Shown here one piece after another: positions 8,000 through 14,606 of a stretch of 64,000 nt of DNA. Origin of the DNA: DASVXQ01 sp046727955 (lineage in GTDB: Bacteria > Actinomycetota > CALGFH01). The translations under genes were made by a program, and so were the position numbers. Position 1 is the first letter of the stretch. The number at the start of each line of letters is the position of its first letter. The stretch lies in NCBI GenBank assembly GCA_046727955.1, contig JBKPDO010000216.1:1-64000 (forward strand), given 5' to 3'. Under the pieces are notes generated by a model that was not told the DNA's origin, searched no databases, and saw only the letters and a program-made list of their open reading frames with translations.

Positions 8000-9270
8000 T
8001 GGCCGACCTGCCAGCCCAGCAGCTCCGCAAGGTCGCCAGGGTCGTAGCCGAGCGTCGCCGCTGGCCGCCCTGCTGGCCGGGTCGTCCGGCGCTGCAGGTG
8101 CTGGCGGACGTGGGCCACGACCTGGTCCAGGTGCGGGTTGAGGTAGCGCTGGGTCGTGGCCAGATGGGAGTGGCCGAGCAGGACCTGCACGTCGACCAGC
8201 GGCATGTTCGGGTCGCTGGCGATCCGCAGCGCGCAGGTGTGCCGCAGGTCATGCAGGCTCCAGTTGGTCCCAAGCTGGTCGTTGGCGCGCCGGATGACCG
8301 CCCGCATCGCCTCGTAGGTCAGCGGCCGCCAGGGGCGCCGCAGCGTCCACCACACTGGCTGGTCAGCCTCCCGCAGCGCGGCCGAAAGCTCGTGTTGGTA
8401 GAGGCGCAACCACACGAATGCGTCGGGGGAGGCCGGCAGCCACTGCAGCGCCCGGGTGCCCTTGCGTTCTACGGCAATAAGCTGCTCGCCGTAGTCCACC
8501 TGCCCGCTATGCAGGCCGAGCAGCTCCGCCGGCCGCGCCCCGGTCGACACATACAAGGCCAGGATCGCCCGGTCACGGTTGCAGCCCATCGCCCCGAACA
8601 GCTCGTCGAACAGCTTGTCGGGGATCGCCCGCGGCTGGGTGCGCGCCACCCGCTGCCGATAGGACGCCCGCCTGCTGGTATCGAACGCCTCCAGCGGGTT
8701 GTGGTGGGCGCTGGGTCGCTGGCCGTGCGGGCCGGCACGCTGCGGGACCGGGTTGTGCAGCGGACCCCGGTTACGGTCGAGCTGGTAGCCGTAGAAGTCG
8801 CTGACCACGGCCAGGTTGTGGTTGATGGTCGCCGGCGCGTAGCCCGAGCCGGGGTAGCGCTTGCCGGTGCGCGGGTTGACGCTGCCGGGTTCGGGGGTCC
8901 CAGGTCGGCGCCGACGCGCCTTGGTGGCCGTGCGCATCCACAACACGAACTCGCGCACCTGGGCCTGGCCGGCCCGGTCCCACGCCACCTCGACTGCCCA
9001 CAGGAACCGCAGCCAGCGCAGCAGGGCCTGCGCATAGGACTTCACGCTGGCAGGGCTGAAGTCGCTCGCGGTGAGGTCGCACAGGTAGCCGCTGACTTCG
9101 GCGACCTCGATGCCGCGCGCATCCAGGACCCGCCAGGGCAGCAACGGGTCCGGCCCGGGCTCTACTCGGCCGACGCGTGGCACCTGGAGCGCGGCGACCT
9201 CACCTACTCCGATGCTGTGTTGGTTGGACATGGTGCCGTATCCAACCAGGCGAGGACACCGGGGAAGCAA
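7996..9270 (-). CDS. Tyrosine recombinase (TnpA-like of Tn554-type pairs)
   Basis: A 424-residue recombinase. The N-terminal SAM-like core-binding domain is seen in SPASVKSYAQALLRWLRFLW. Catalytic motifs are VSTGARPAELLGL (Arg I), ERKGTRALQW (beta-hairpin Lys), HDLRHTCALRI (HxxR) and LLGHSHLATTQRYLN (His and Tyr). The TTG start at 9270 gives the longest form. ATG 9231 (MSNQHSIGV) is an alternative, and neither has a strong ribosome site. The gene starts within about 70 bp of the right inverted repeat of insert 2, as expected for an element-encoded recombinase, and is coupled to the 809-residue gene by GTGA. Confidence 0.85.
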   Translation of the reverse strand: MLPRCPRLVGYGTMSNQHSIGVGEVAALQVPRVGRVEPGPDPLLPWRVLDARGIEVAEVSGYLCDLTASDFSPASVKSYAQALLRWLRFLWAVEVAWDRAGQAQVREFVLWMRTATKARRRRPGTPEPGSVNPRTGKRYPGSGYAPATINHNLAVVSDFYGYQLDRNRGPLHNPVPQRAGPHGQRPSAHHNPLEAFDTSRRASYRQRVARTQPRAIPDKLFDELFGAMGCNRDRAILALYVSTGARPAELLGLHSGQVDYGEQLIAVERKGTRALQWLPASPDAFVWLRLYQHELSAALREADQPVWWTLRRPWRPLTYEAMRAVIRRANDQLGTNWSLHDLRHTCALRIASDPNMPLVDVQVLLGHSHLATTQRYLNPHLDQVVAHVRQHLQRRTTRPAGRPAATLGYDPGDLAELLGWQVGQ

Positions 9271-9287
9271 CCCGAACAGGCTCCCTT

Positions 9288-9299
9288 AGTCCGGTCAAC
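9288..9299 (+). repeat. Right inverted repeat of insert 2
   Basis: TAGTCCGGTCAA is the partner of 3951-3962. A few bases on (ACACACCTGG), the dpdA-like frame resumes at CTG GCC TGC. Confidence 0.6.
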
Positions 9300-9304
9300 A
9301 CACC

Positions 9305-9603
9305 TGGCCTGCGTCGACCGCTACGCCGCCAACGGTGTCGACCTCACCGCAGCGCCGCTGGTCGGGCTGGGCAGCGTGTGCCGCCGCCAGGCCACCGGCC
9401 AGATCGGCGCCATCGCCGCCGAGTTGGCCGCCGCGGGGTTGCGGCTGCACGGCTTTGGCGTCAAACAGCACGGCCTGGCGCGCTACGCCGACCACCTGGA
9501 AAGCGCCGACTCGCTGGCCTGGAGCGCCCGTGCCCGCCGTGGCCGCATCCGCCTGCCCGGCTGCCGCCACCCACGCGGCGCCGAGACCTGTGCCAACTGC
9601 CCC
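9305..9603 (+). CDS. dpdA-like fragment C
   Basis: This encodes ACVDRYAANGVDLTAAPLVG, then LGSVCRRQ, LRLHGFGVK, SADSLAW and the Cys pair TCANCP. It is the C-terminal half of the TGT-like barrel. The frame differs from fragments A and B in the raw sequence but is restored once insert 2 is removed at the ACCT core. It ends at CCC 9601-9603, where insert 3 begins. Confidence 0.8.
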
Positions 9604-10836
9604 GTTAACTGCACCACGTTTCGGCAGGTGAGCAGCGTCTCCGCTGGTCGCACTCGAAGGCGTGAAGGCCCCGCCGGCTGGTCGGCTCACCGCAGCTGGG
9701 GCAGGTCGATCCGGACCAGTCCGTTCCAGGTGCCCACCCACACCGCCCCCGGGCTGGCCGCCAGATCCCGGACCGGATCAACCTCGTCCTGCCTGCCGAG
9801 CCCGGCCAGCGACACCTGGCGGGCCGGGTCGCCCAGCGCCCACAGGCTGCCCCAGTCGGTCGCCCACAGCTGCCCGCCGGCGGCCACCAGCGACGGGCCG
9901 ACCGGCGTCCCCTCATGCAGGGACGCCGCCCCGACCAGCCGGTTGCGGGCCGGGTCGACGCGCAGCACCTGGCCGCTGGCCGGGCTGCTCACCCACACCG
10001 CGTCCCGGTCGACCAGCACATCGCCCACCTCGCCGGCCGCCCCGGTGCGGCCCGGCAGGCCACCCAGCCCACCCGGGACCCCGATGGCCGCCACCACCCG
10101 GTTGCCGGCCGGGTCGACCCGCCAGATCGGCCCGCCCGCGCCCGTCACCCACACCCCGCCGGCGCCGGCCCCGACCGCGGTGGGCAGCCCAGGAAGCCGG
10201 ACCCTGGCCACCACCCGGTTGCGGCCAGGGTCGACCCGCACCAGCCACCCCGCCGGGTGGCGGGTGTTGCTCCCGCTCCAGCAGCACACCGCCCACACCC
10301 CGCCGGCTGTCACCGCCGGGGGTGCCAGCTGCGCCAGCGCCAGCGTGGCGACCACCCGATTGCCCGACGGGTCGACCCGCAGCAGCCGCCCGGTGGACTG
10401 CGACACCCACAGCGCCCCGGCGCCGGCGGCCATCCCAACCACCCAACAGCTCCGGCGGACGGGTGGCAGGCCAACCGTGGCCAGCACCCGGACGGTGCGG
10501 GCGTCCACCCGGGAGACCACGCAGCCGTGCGCCGCCCACACCGTATCCCCGTCGGTGGCGACCGCGGTGACCTCGCCGAGCCGAAGCGGCACCGCCACCG
10601 GCGATGGCGTGGTCGAGGGTGGGGGCAGCGCGGCCGGCAGGCGCACCGTCGTGGGGGTCGGCGGGCTGGCAGGCCGCCAGCTGCCGCCGGACAGGCGCCC
10701 GACGACCACCAGGACGCCAAGCACCACCGCCACGGCGATGGCCCGCGCCAGCGTGCTCCGCGAAGGCCGCATCCTCCCACCCCTCCGCGGGGCATTCTGG
10801 CAGCTTTCGCCAGCTCGCCTGGTGCAGCCAAGCCCC
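9604..10836 (+). mobile_element. Insert 3 in dpdA-like gene (about 1.23 kb, beta-propeller cargo)
   Basis: The insert separates CANCP from RYALAW. GCCCC is present at both junctions (9599-9603 and 10832-10836). Just inside are inverted repeats TTAACTGCACCA (9605-9616) and TGGTGCAGCCAA (10820-10831), matching at 10 of 12 positions. The length of 1,233 bp is a multiple of 3. The one gene lies on the minus strand. There is no recombinase, so movement would require enzymes in trans, plausibly those of insert 2. Confidence 0.7.
9687..10772 (-). CDS. Membrane-anchored YncE/YVTN-type beta-propeller protein
   Basis: A 361-residue protein. One N-terminal hydrophobic segment (IAVAVVLGVLVVVGRL) after a short basic stretch acts as an anchor or uncleaved signal, followed by a Pro/Thr-rich linker. 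Residues 65-355 carry at least six repeats of the form VWV..(S/T)..G.(V/L)(L/W)RVDP..NRVVA, typical of YncE/Virginiamycin-B-lyase-like propellers. It is probably extracytoplasmic and may bind ligands. A lyase role is not supported because I cannot place catalytic residues. It is the only gene of insert 3. Confidence 0.8.
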   Translation of the reverse strand: MRPSRSTLARAIAVAVVLGVLVVVGRLSGGSWRPASPPTPTTVRLPAALPPPSTTPSPVAVPLRLGEVTAVATDGDTVWAAHGCVVSRVDARTVRVLATVGLPPVRRSCWVVGMAAGAGALWVSQSTGRLLRVDPSGNRVVATLALAQLAPPAVTAGGVWAVCCWSGSNTRHPAGWLVRVDPGRNRVVARVRLPGLPTAVGAGAGGVWVTGAGGPIWRVDPAGNRVVAAIGVPGGLGGLPGRTGAAGEVGDVLVDRDAVWVSSPASGQVLRVDPARNRLVGAASLHEGTPVGPSLVAAGGQLWATDWGSLWALGDPARQVSLAGLGRQDEVDPVRDLAASPGAVWVGTWNGLVRIDLPQLR

Positions 10837-10917
10837 CGCTACGCCCTGGCCTGGCGTGACCAGGTCGTCGCCGTCCTGGACGGCCCCCGCCAGCTGCGCC
10901 TGGGGGGCCTCGTGTGA
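10837..10917 (+). CDS. dpdA-like fragment D (C-terminal 26 residues)
   Basis: RYALAWRDQVVAVL is the conserved C-terminal helix following the CxxC of this family, found here 1.2 kb away from its Cys pair. The stop TGA at 10915-10917 overlaps the GTG of the next operon gene. That shows this frame is the true end of the dpdA-like gene. Confidence 0.75.
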   Translation, partial: RYALAWRDQVVAVLDGPRQLRLGGLV

Positions 10918-11465
10918 GCGGTGTTGCGCTGACCCTGCCCGGCCTGGCCGTGCCGGTCTGGCAGGTGCGGGGCCGCTCCGACCCGGCCGCCCGGGCGCTG
11001 GCCGACCGCCACTACAGCCGCAAGCGCCCGGGCGCGCCGTGGATCGGCCCGCCCGGCCGGGTGCTGGTGCTGGTCACCCCCTGCGAGCAGGCCGTGTGGC
11101 TGACCCACTGGCCCCGCCCGGAGCTGGCCCTGGACGGCCTGGACGCCTGGCGCTGCTCGCTGTTCCGCAACGAGGCCCCCGCAGAGTTGCGCTCCAGCAC
11201 GCTGAGCCGCGCCGCCATGACCCTGACCGCCCACATGTGGCGGCAGCGGCCCGCTGACGGGTGGGTGACGTGGGTGGAGCCCGCCAAGGTCGCCTCGCCC
11301 AACCCCGGCTACTGCTTCAAGCAGGCCGGCTGGACCCTGGACCACACCTGGTCGCATCCGCGCCTGGTGCGCCTGCGCGCCCCGATCTTGGAGGCCGCCC
11401 CGGGCCGCCCACTGGGCGGAGTGGAAGTCTGTCGAGTCGCCGACGCCGGGCAGGTGCGCCGATGA
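10914..11465 (+). CDS. Mom-like (GNAT-fold) putative DNA modification protein
   Basis: A 183-residue protein coupled to its neighbours on both sides (GTGA and ATGA). It has ADRHYSRKRPG near residue 29, then a strand (RVLVLVT), CSLFRNE near residue 80, and VTWVEPAKV..NPGYCFKQAGW near residue 125. This layout of an HYS motif, an acidic strand end and a GxCFxxAGW helix is what I associate with phage Mom-like proteins. Mu Mom is a GNAT-related enzyme converting adenine to N6-carbamoylmethyladenine. The setting beside a deazapurine transglycosylase and two methyltransferases fits. A plain acetyltransferase-like unknown is the alternative. Confidence 0.5.
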   Translation: MSGVALTLPGLAVPVWQVRGRSDPAARALADRHYSRKRPGAPWIGPPGRVLVLVTPCEQAVWLTHWPRPELALDGLDAWRCSLFRNEAPAELRSSTLSRAAMTLTAHMWRQRPADGWVTWVEPAKVASPNPGYCFKQAGWTLDHTWSHPRLVRLRAPILEAAPGRPLGGVEVCRVADAGQVRR

Positions 11466-12337
11466 GGCCGCCCACCCAGTACTTCGGCTCCAAGGGGCGG
11501 CTCGGCCCGTGGATCGCCTCCCTGCTGCCCGCCCACCGCACCTACGTGGAGGCGTTCGCCGGCTCGGCGGCGGTGCTGTTCGCCAAGCCCCCCTCACCGA
11601 CCGAGATCCTCAACGACGCTGACGGCGACCTGGTCTGCTTCTTCCGCGTGCTGCGCGACCACGGCCCCGAGCTGGCCCGGGCGCTGCACTACACCCCGTA
11701 CGCCCGCGCCGAGCTCCGCGCGGCCAGCCTGGACCAGGCGGGCCTGGACGAGCTGGAGCGCGCCCGGCGCGTGTTCGTCCGCCTCAACATGAGCATCAGC
11801 CGCACGCTCGGCCGCCAACGCGGCTTCGCCGCCGCGTTCAACACCAACGGCGCCGACCACGCCCACAAGTTCGCCTCGCTGGTCGACCACCTGGAGGCCG
11901 CCGCCGGGCGGCTGCGCCGGGTCATCCTCGAGGACGGCCCCGCGCTGGAGGTGATCGCCAAGTACGGCGCGCCCAACGCGGTCATCTACTGCGACCCGCC
12001 CTACCTGGCCACCATCCGCAGCGCGCAGGCCAAGCGCCGCGGCGCTGACTACGCGGTCGAGTACGCCACCCAGGCCGAGCACCGCGCGCTCGCCGCCGCC
12101 CTGCACGCCACCCCCGCCGCGGTGCTCATCTCCGGCTACCCCTCGCCGCTGTACGCCGAGCTGTACGACGCCGCCGGCTGGTGGCGCGTCGAACGCGCGG
12201 TCGACAAGCCCAGCTCGCTGGTCTCCGGTGGCCGCGCCGCCCGCGGCGTGGAGGTCGTCTGGTCCAACCGGCCCCTCGCCGCCCAGCTCGGCCTACTCGA
12301 GACCACCACCACAACCCGTGGTGGTGGACGCCAATGA
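11462..12337 (+). CDS. Dam-type N6-adenine DNA methyltransferase (class D12)
   Basis: A 291-residue protein starting at ATG 11462, which overlaps the previous stop. QYFGSKGRL is the FxGxK AdoMet-binding motif, FAGSAAVLF is motif I, and YCDPPYL near residue 178 is the catalytic DPPY. The D12 class usually methylates adenine in GATC-like sites. Length and motif order match the family. It is the third modification gene of the operon. Protection of element DNA from host restriction, or regulation of element replication, is the likely role. No cognate restriction nuclease is seen. Confidence 0.9.
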   Translation: MRPPTQYFGSKGRLGPWIASLLPAHRTYVEAFAGSAAVLFAKPPSPTEILNDADGDLVCFFRVLRDHGPELARALHYTPYARAELRAASLDQAGLDELERARRVFVRLNMSISRTLGRQRGFAAAFNTNGADHAHKFASLVDHLEAAAGRLRRVILEDGPALEVIAKYGAPNAVIYCDPPYLATIRSAQAKRRGADYAVEYATQAEHRALAAALHATPAAVLISGYPSPLYAELYDAAGWWRVERAVDKPSSLVSGGRAARGVEVVWSNRPLAAQLGLLETTTTTRGGGRQ

Positions 12338-13671
12338 CCCGCCGGCCGACGGTGGTGTCGCTGTGCTCGGGCATCGGCGGACTCGACCTTGGCCTGGAAC
12401 ACGCCGGCTGGCAGGTGGCCGCGCAGGTCGAGCTGGACCCGTTCTGCCGCGCGATCCTCGCCCGCCACTGGCCAGGAGTGCCCCGCCATGACGACATCAC
12501 ATCCTTCCCCACCTGGTGGCACGCCCAGCCCAGGCCCCCGGTCCCGGTCGACCTGGTCTGTGCCGGGTTCCCCTGCCAGCCCGTCTCCGCCGCCGGCAAA
12601 CGCCAAGCCCAAGCCGACCCGCGCTGGCTCTGGCCGCAGGTTGCCCGATGCGTTCGCCTACTACGACCCCGCCTGGTGCTCGTGGAGAACGTGCCAGGGC
12701 TCCTTGCTCAAGGCATGGGCGCGGTTCTTGGGGACCTGGCCGGCCTCGGGTATGACGCGCAGTGGGACTGCCTGGCGGCGGCCGATGTCGGCGCGCCGCA
12801 CCTTCGCCGCCGCGTCTTCATCCTCGCCCACCCCGCCGCCGACCTGGCCGACCCCGACGGTGTCTCGATCAAGAAACCGCACCAGCCGCCGCCGGGCGGG
12901 CGGCCGGCACCACGACGGGATCACCCTGCTGGACGCGGTCAGGCTGTGGCCCACCCCGACGGCGGCCGACGCCCAGCGGCAGAGCCCGCGCTACCCGCGC
13001 GGCAACCAGACCCTCGTGGGGGCGGCGCGCTGGCCGACCCCCAAGGCCAGCGCCGCCCACCAGGGCCGCCCCCGACCCTCCGACCGTGGGGACCTCCAGG
13101 CGGCGGTGCGGTGGCCCACCCCTACAGCGGCCAACCCCAACGACCGCGAGGGCCTGGCGAGCTGGCGGCAGCGCCAGCGGCGGGAGCGGGCCAAGGGCCG
13201 CAACGGCAACGGCATGGGCACCCCGCTGGCGGTCGCGGTCAGGCTGTGGCCGACGCCGAAGGCCTCAGACGGCTCGGGCAAGGGCGGCACCAGCAGGGAC
13301 CGGGGGCGCCGGTCGGACCTGCCCGACCGGATGGCCCAGGCGCAGGGCAACGCCACGCTGCTGAACCCGGCGTGGGTGGAGGCGCTGATGGGCCTCCCCG
13401 CGGGCTGGACCGCGCCGCCGGCGGGCTGGACGGCGCCCCGGGGTTCCCGGGCTGGCCGGCGCCGCCCGGCCACCCCCAGCACGACTGGGAGCCGCCCCGC
13501 ACCATCGCCGGCCGCCAGCCCCACCGCACCCGCCGGCTCGCCGCGCTCGGCAACGCCGTCGTCCCCCAGGTCGCCCAGGTCGCCGGCCGCTGGGCCATAA
13601 GCGTCCTGGACCAGCTCGACCGTGGCCGGGCTGACCCGGCCTGGCCGCGCCTGGAAGGAGCCAAGCCGTGA
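12334..13671 (+). pseudogene. C5-cytosine DNA methyltransferase with two compensating frameshifts
   Basis: The N-terminal part (12334 to about 12830) shows motif I SLCSGIGGLDLGLEHAG, the catalytic GFPCQPVS, ENVPGLL and RRRVFILA. The target-recognition region (about 12830-13430) makes sense only in the +1 frame, with four WPTPTA/WPTPKA repeats and NPAWVEALMGLPAGWT. Motif X (RRLAALGNAVVPQVAQ) is back in the first frame near 13540. The shifts fall at C-rich runs (GCCCACCCC near 12830 and CCCCGGGG near 13437), so either a sequencing error or true indels could explain them. The first frame stays open throughout, so a full-length but scrambled protein is possible. GTGA overlap with the primase gene keeps it in the operon. 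Confidence 0.8.
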
Positions 13672-14606
13672 CCGCGCTCGGTGACGCCGCCTTGGCCTAC
13701 GCCGCCGCTGGCTACCAGGTCTTCCCGCTGCGCGGCAAGCTCCCACGCGGCAACTGCCCAGCCTGCGAGTCCCGCTCGGCGCGCTACCGGCCCCACCGCC
13801 CGGCCGACTGCGAGCACGAGCTGTGCCACGGCCTGTACGCCGCCACCAGCGACCCCCAGCGCGTCGGGCGCTGGTGGACCAGGTGGCCGCAGGCCAACAT
13901 CGGCGCCCGCGTCCCCCCAAGCCTGTTCGTGCTCGACATCGACCCCCGCCACCACGGCCACAAGCGCCTCGCCCAGCTCGAGGCCGAGCACGGCCCGCTG
14001 CCCCCAACCCGCGTCAGCCTGTCGGGCCGTGGTGACGGCGGCCAGCACCGCTGGTTCCTGCACCCCGGCGGCCCGCTGTCGGCCGCCCGGCTCGGCCAGG
14101 GCCTGGACGTCAAGACCCACGCCGGCTACGTGCTGCTGCCCCCAAGCCGCCACCCCGCCACCGGCAAGCCCTACGCCTGGGCCGAGCCCACCCTGGACCC
14201 CACGGCCGCGCCCGCCTGGCTGCGCCGCCTGCTCGCCCCACCTCCGGCCACCCCCGCGCCCCGGCGGCCCCTGCCACGGCCCCGCCACCAGGGCGAGAGC
14301 GTCGCCGAGCGGTTCAACACCACGACAAGCTGGGCACAGGTGCTCGGCCCGCACGGCTGGACCAGTCCCGACCCCGCCCCCGACGCCGACGGCGCCCGCT
14401 GGCGCCACCCCGGCGCCACCAACCCCAAGAGCGCCACCATCCGCCACGGCCTGCTGTTCGTCTACACCACCGCCACCCCGTTCCAGGCGACTGAGGCCGG
14501 CGCGCCCCACGGCTACAGCAAGTTCCGCGCCTGGGCCGTCCTCGAGCACGGCGGCGACCTGCGCGCCGCCGCCCGGGCACTCCACCACGAGGCGAGCAGG
14601 GCGTGA
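13668..14606 (+). CDS. Bifunctional DNA primase/polymerase (Prim-Pol)
   Basis: A 312-residue protein with GTG 13668 overlapping the upstream stop. GYQVFPLRGK is the N-terminal Prim-Pol strand. A Cys/His insertion (CPACESRS, CEHELCH) may bind zinc. LFVLDIDPRHHG provides the catalytic acidic pair, SGRGDGGQHRWF the His motif and GLDVKTHAGYVLLPPS the third block. Such enzymes start replication of actinobacterial ICEs and phages. The neighbouring DUF3631 ATPase and integrase support this. The C-terminal third (WAQVLGPHGW) resembles the accessory domain found in many phage Prim-Pol proteins. Confidence 0.9.
   Translation: MTALGDAALAYAAAGYQVFPLRGKLPRGNCPACESRSARYRPHRPADCEHELCHGLYAATSDPQRVGRWWTRWPQANIGARVPPSLFVLDIDPRHHGHKRLAQLEAEHGPLPPTRVSLSGRGDGGQHRWFLHPGGPLSAARLGQGLDVKTHAGYVLLPPSRHPATGKPYAWAEPTLDPTAAPAWLRRLLAPPPATPAPRRPLPRPRHQGESVAERFNTTTSWAQVLGPHGWTSPDPAPDADGARWRHPGATNPKSATIRHGLLFVYTTATPFQATEAGAPHGYSKFRAWAVLEHGGDLRAAARALHHEASRA

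Larger units (their letters stand above)
3951..9304 (+). mobile_element. Insert 2 in dpdA-like gene (about 5.35 kb; two tyrosine recombinases plus toxin-antitoxin-like cargo)
   Basis: The insert separates GDYL from ACVDRYAANGVDL of the dpdA-like protein. The inner ends carry an inverted repeat, CCGGACTA at 3955-3962 and TAGTCCGG at 9288-9295, extending outward as TTCT and TCAA. ACCT is present at both junctions (3948-3951 and 9302-9305), the likely crossover core. Genes run leftward from the right end: a 424-residue recombinase, an 809-residue recombinase, an RHH antitoxin and a Doc-ClpN protein. Two overlapping recombinase genes starting right at one end resemble Tn554-type or RIT-like elements. 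This is the only one of the three inserts that looks autonomous. Confidence 0.75.
1142..10917 (+). pseudogene. dpdA: DpdA-family (TGT-like) deazapurine DNA modification gene split into four pieces by three insertions
   Basis: Pieces at 1142-1441, 3815-3950, 9305-9603 and 10837-10917 join into exactly 272 codons (271 residues plus TGA) with no frame conflict. The joined protein has the order expected of DpdA/TGT-like proteins: LGTHQP at the N-terminus, ALDSGGF, APQDWMCEP, a TGLxVAEHQ block, LPFLPVVQGW, PLVGLGSVCRRQ, LRLHGFGVK, SADSLAW, CANCP and RYALAW. Family knowledge: TGT-fold enzymes exchange a base for a 7-deazaguanine, and DpdA does so in DNA. The Asp of DSGG and the Asp of PQDW are candidate catalytic residues. 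The start ATG is coupled to the upstream gene and the stop overlaps the next gene's GTG, so this is an authentic operon member. As it stands it cannot give a normal product unless the inserts are excised. The other reading is a dead gene. Confidence 0.85.

Noticed and set aside
1442..10836. Inteins or group II introns as the cause of the split dpdA-like gene
   Set aside because: No splicing-domain motifs or reverse transcriptase are seen, and the cargo genes lie on the opposite strand with their own starts. Recombinase and inverted ends fit DNA insertion better.
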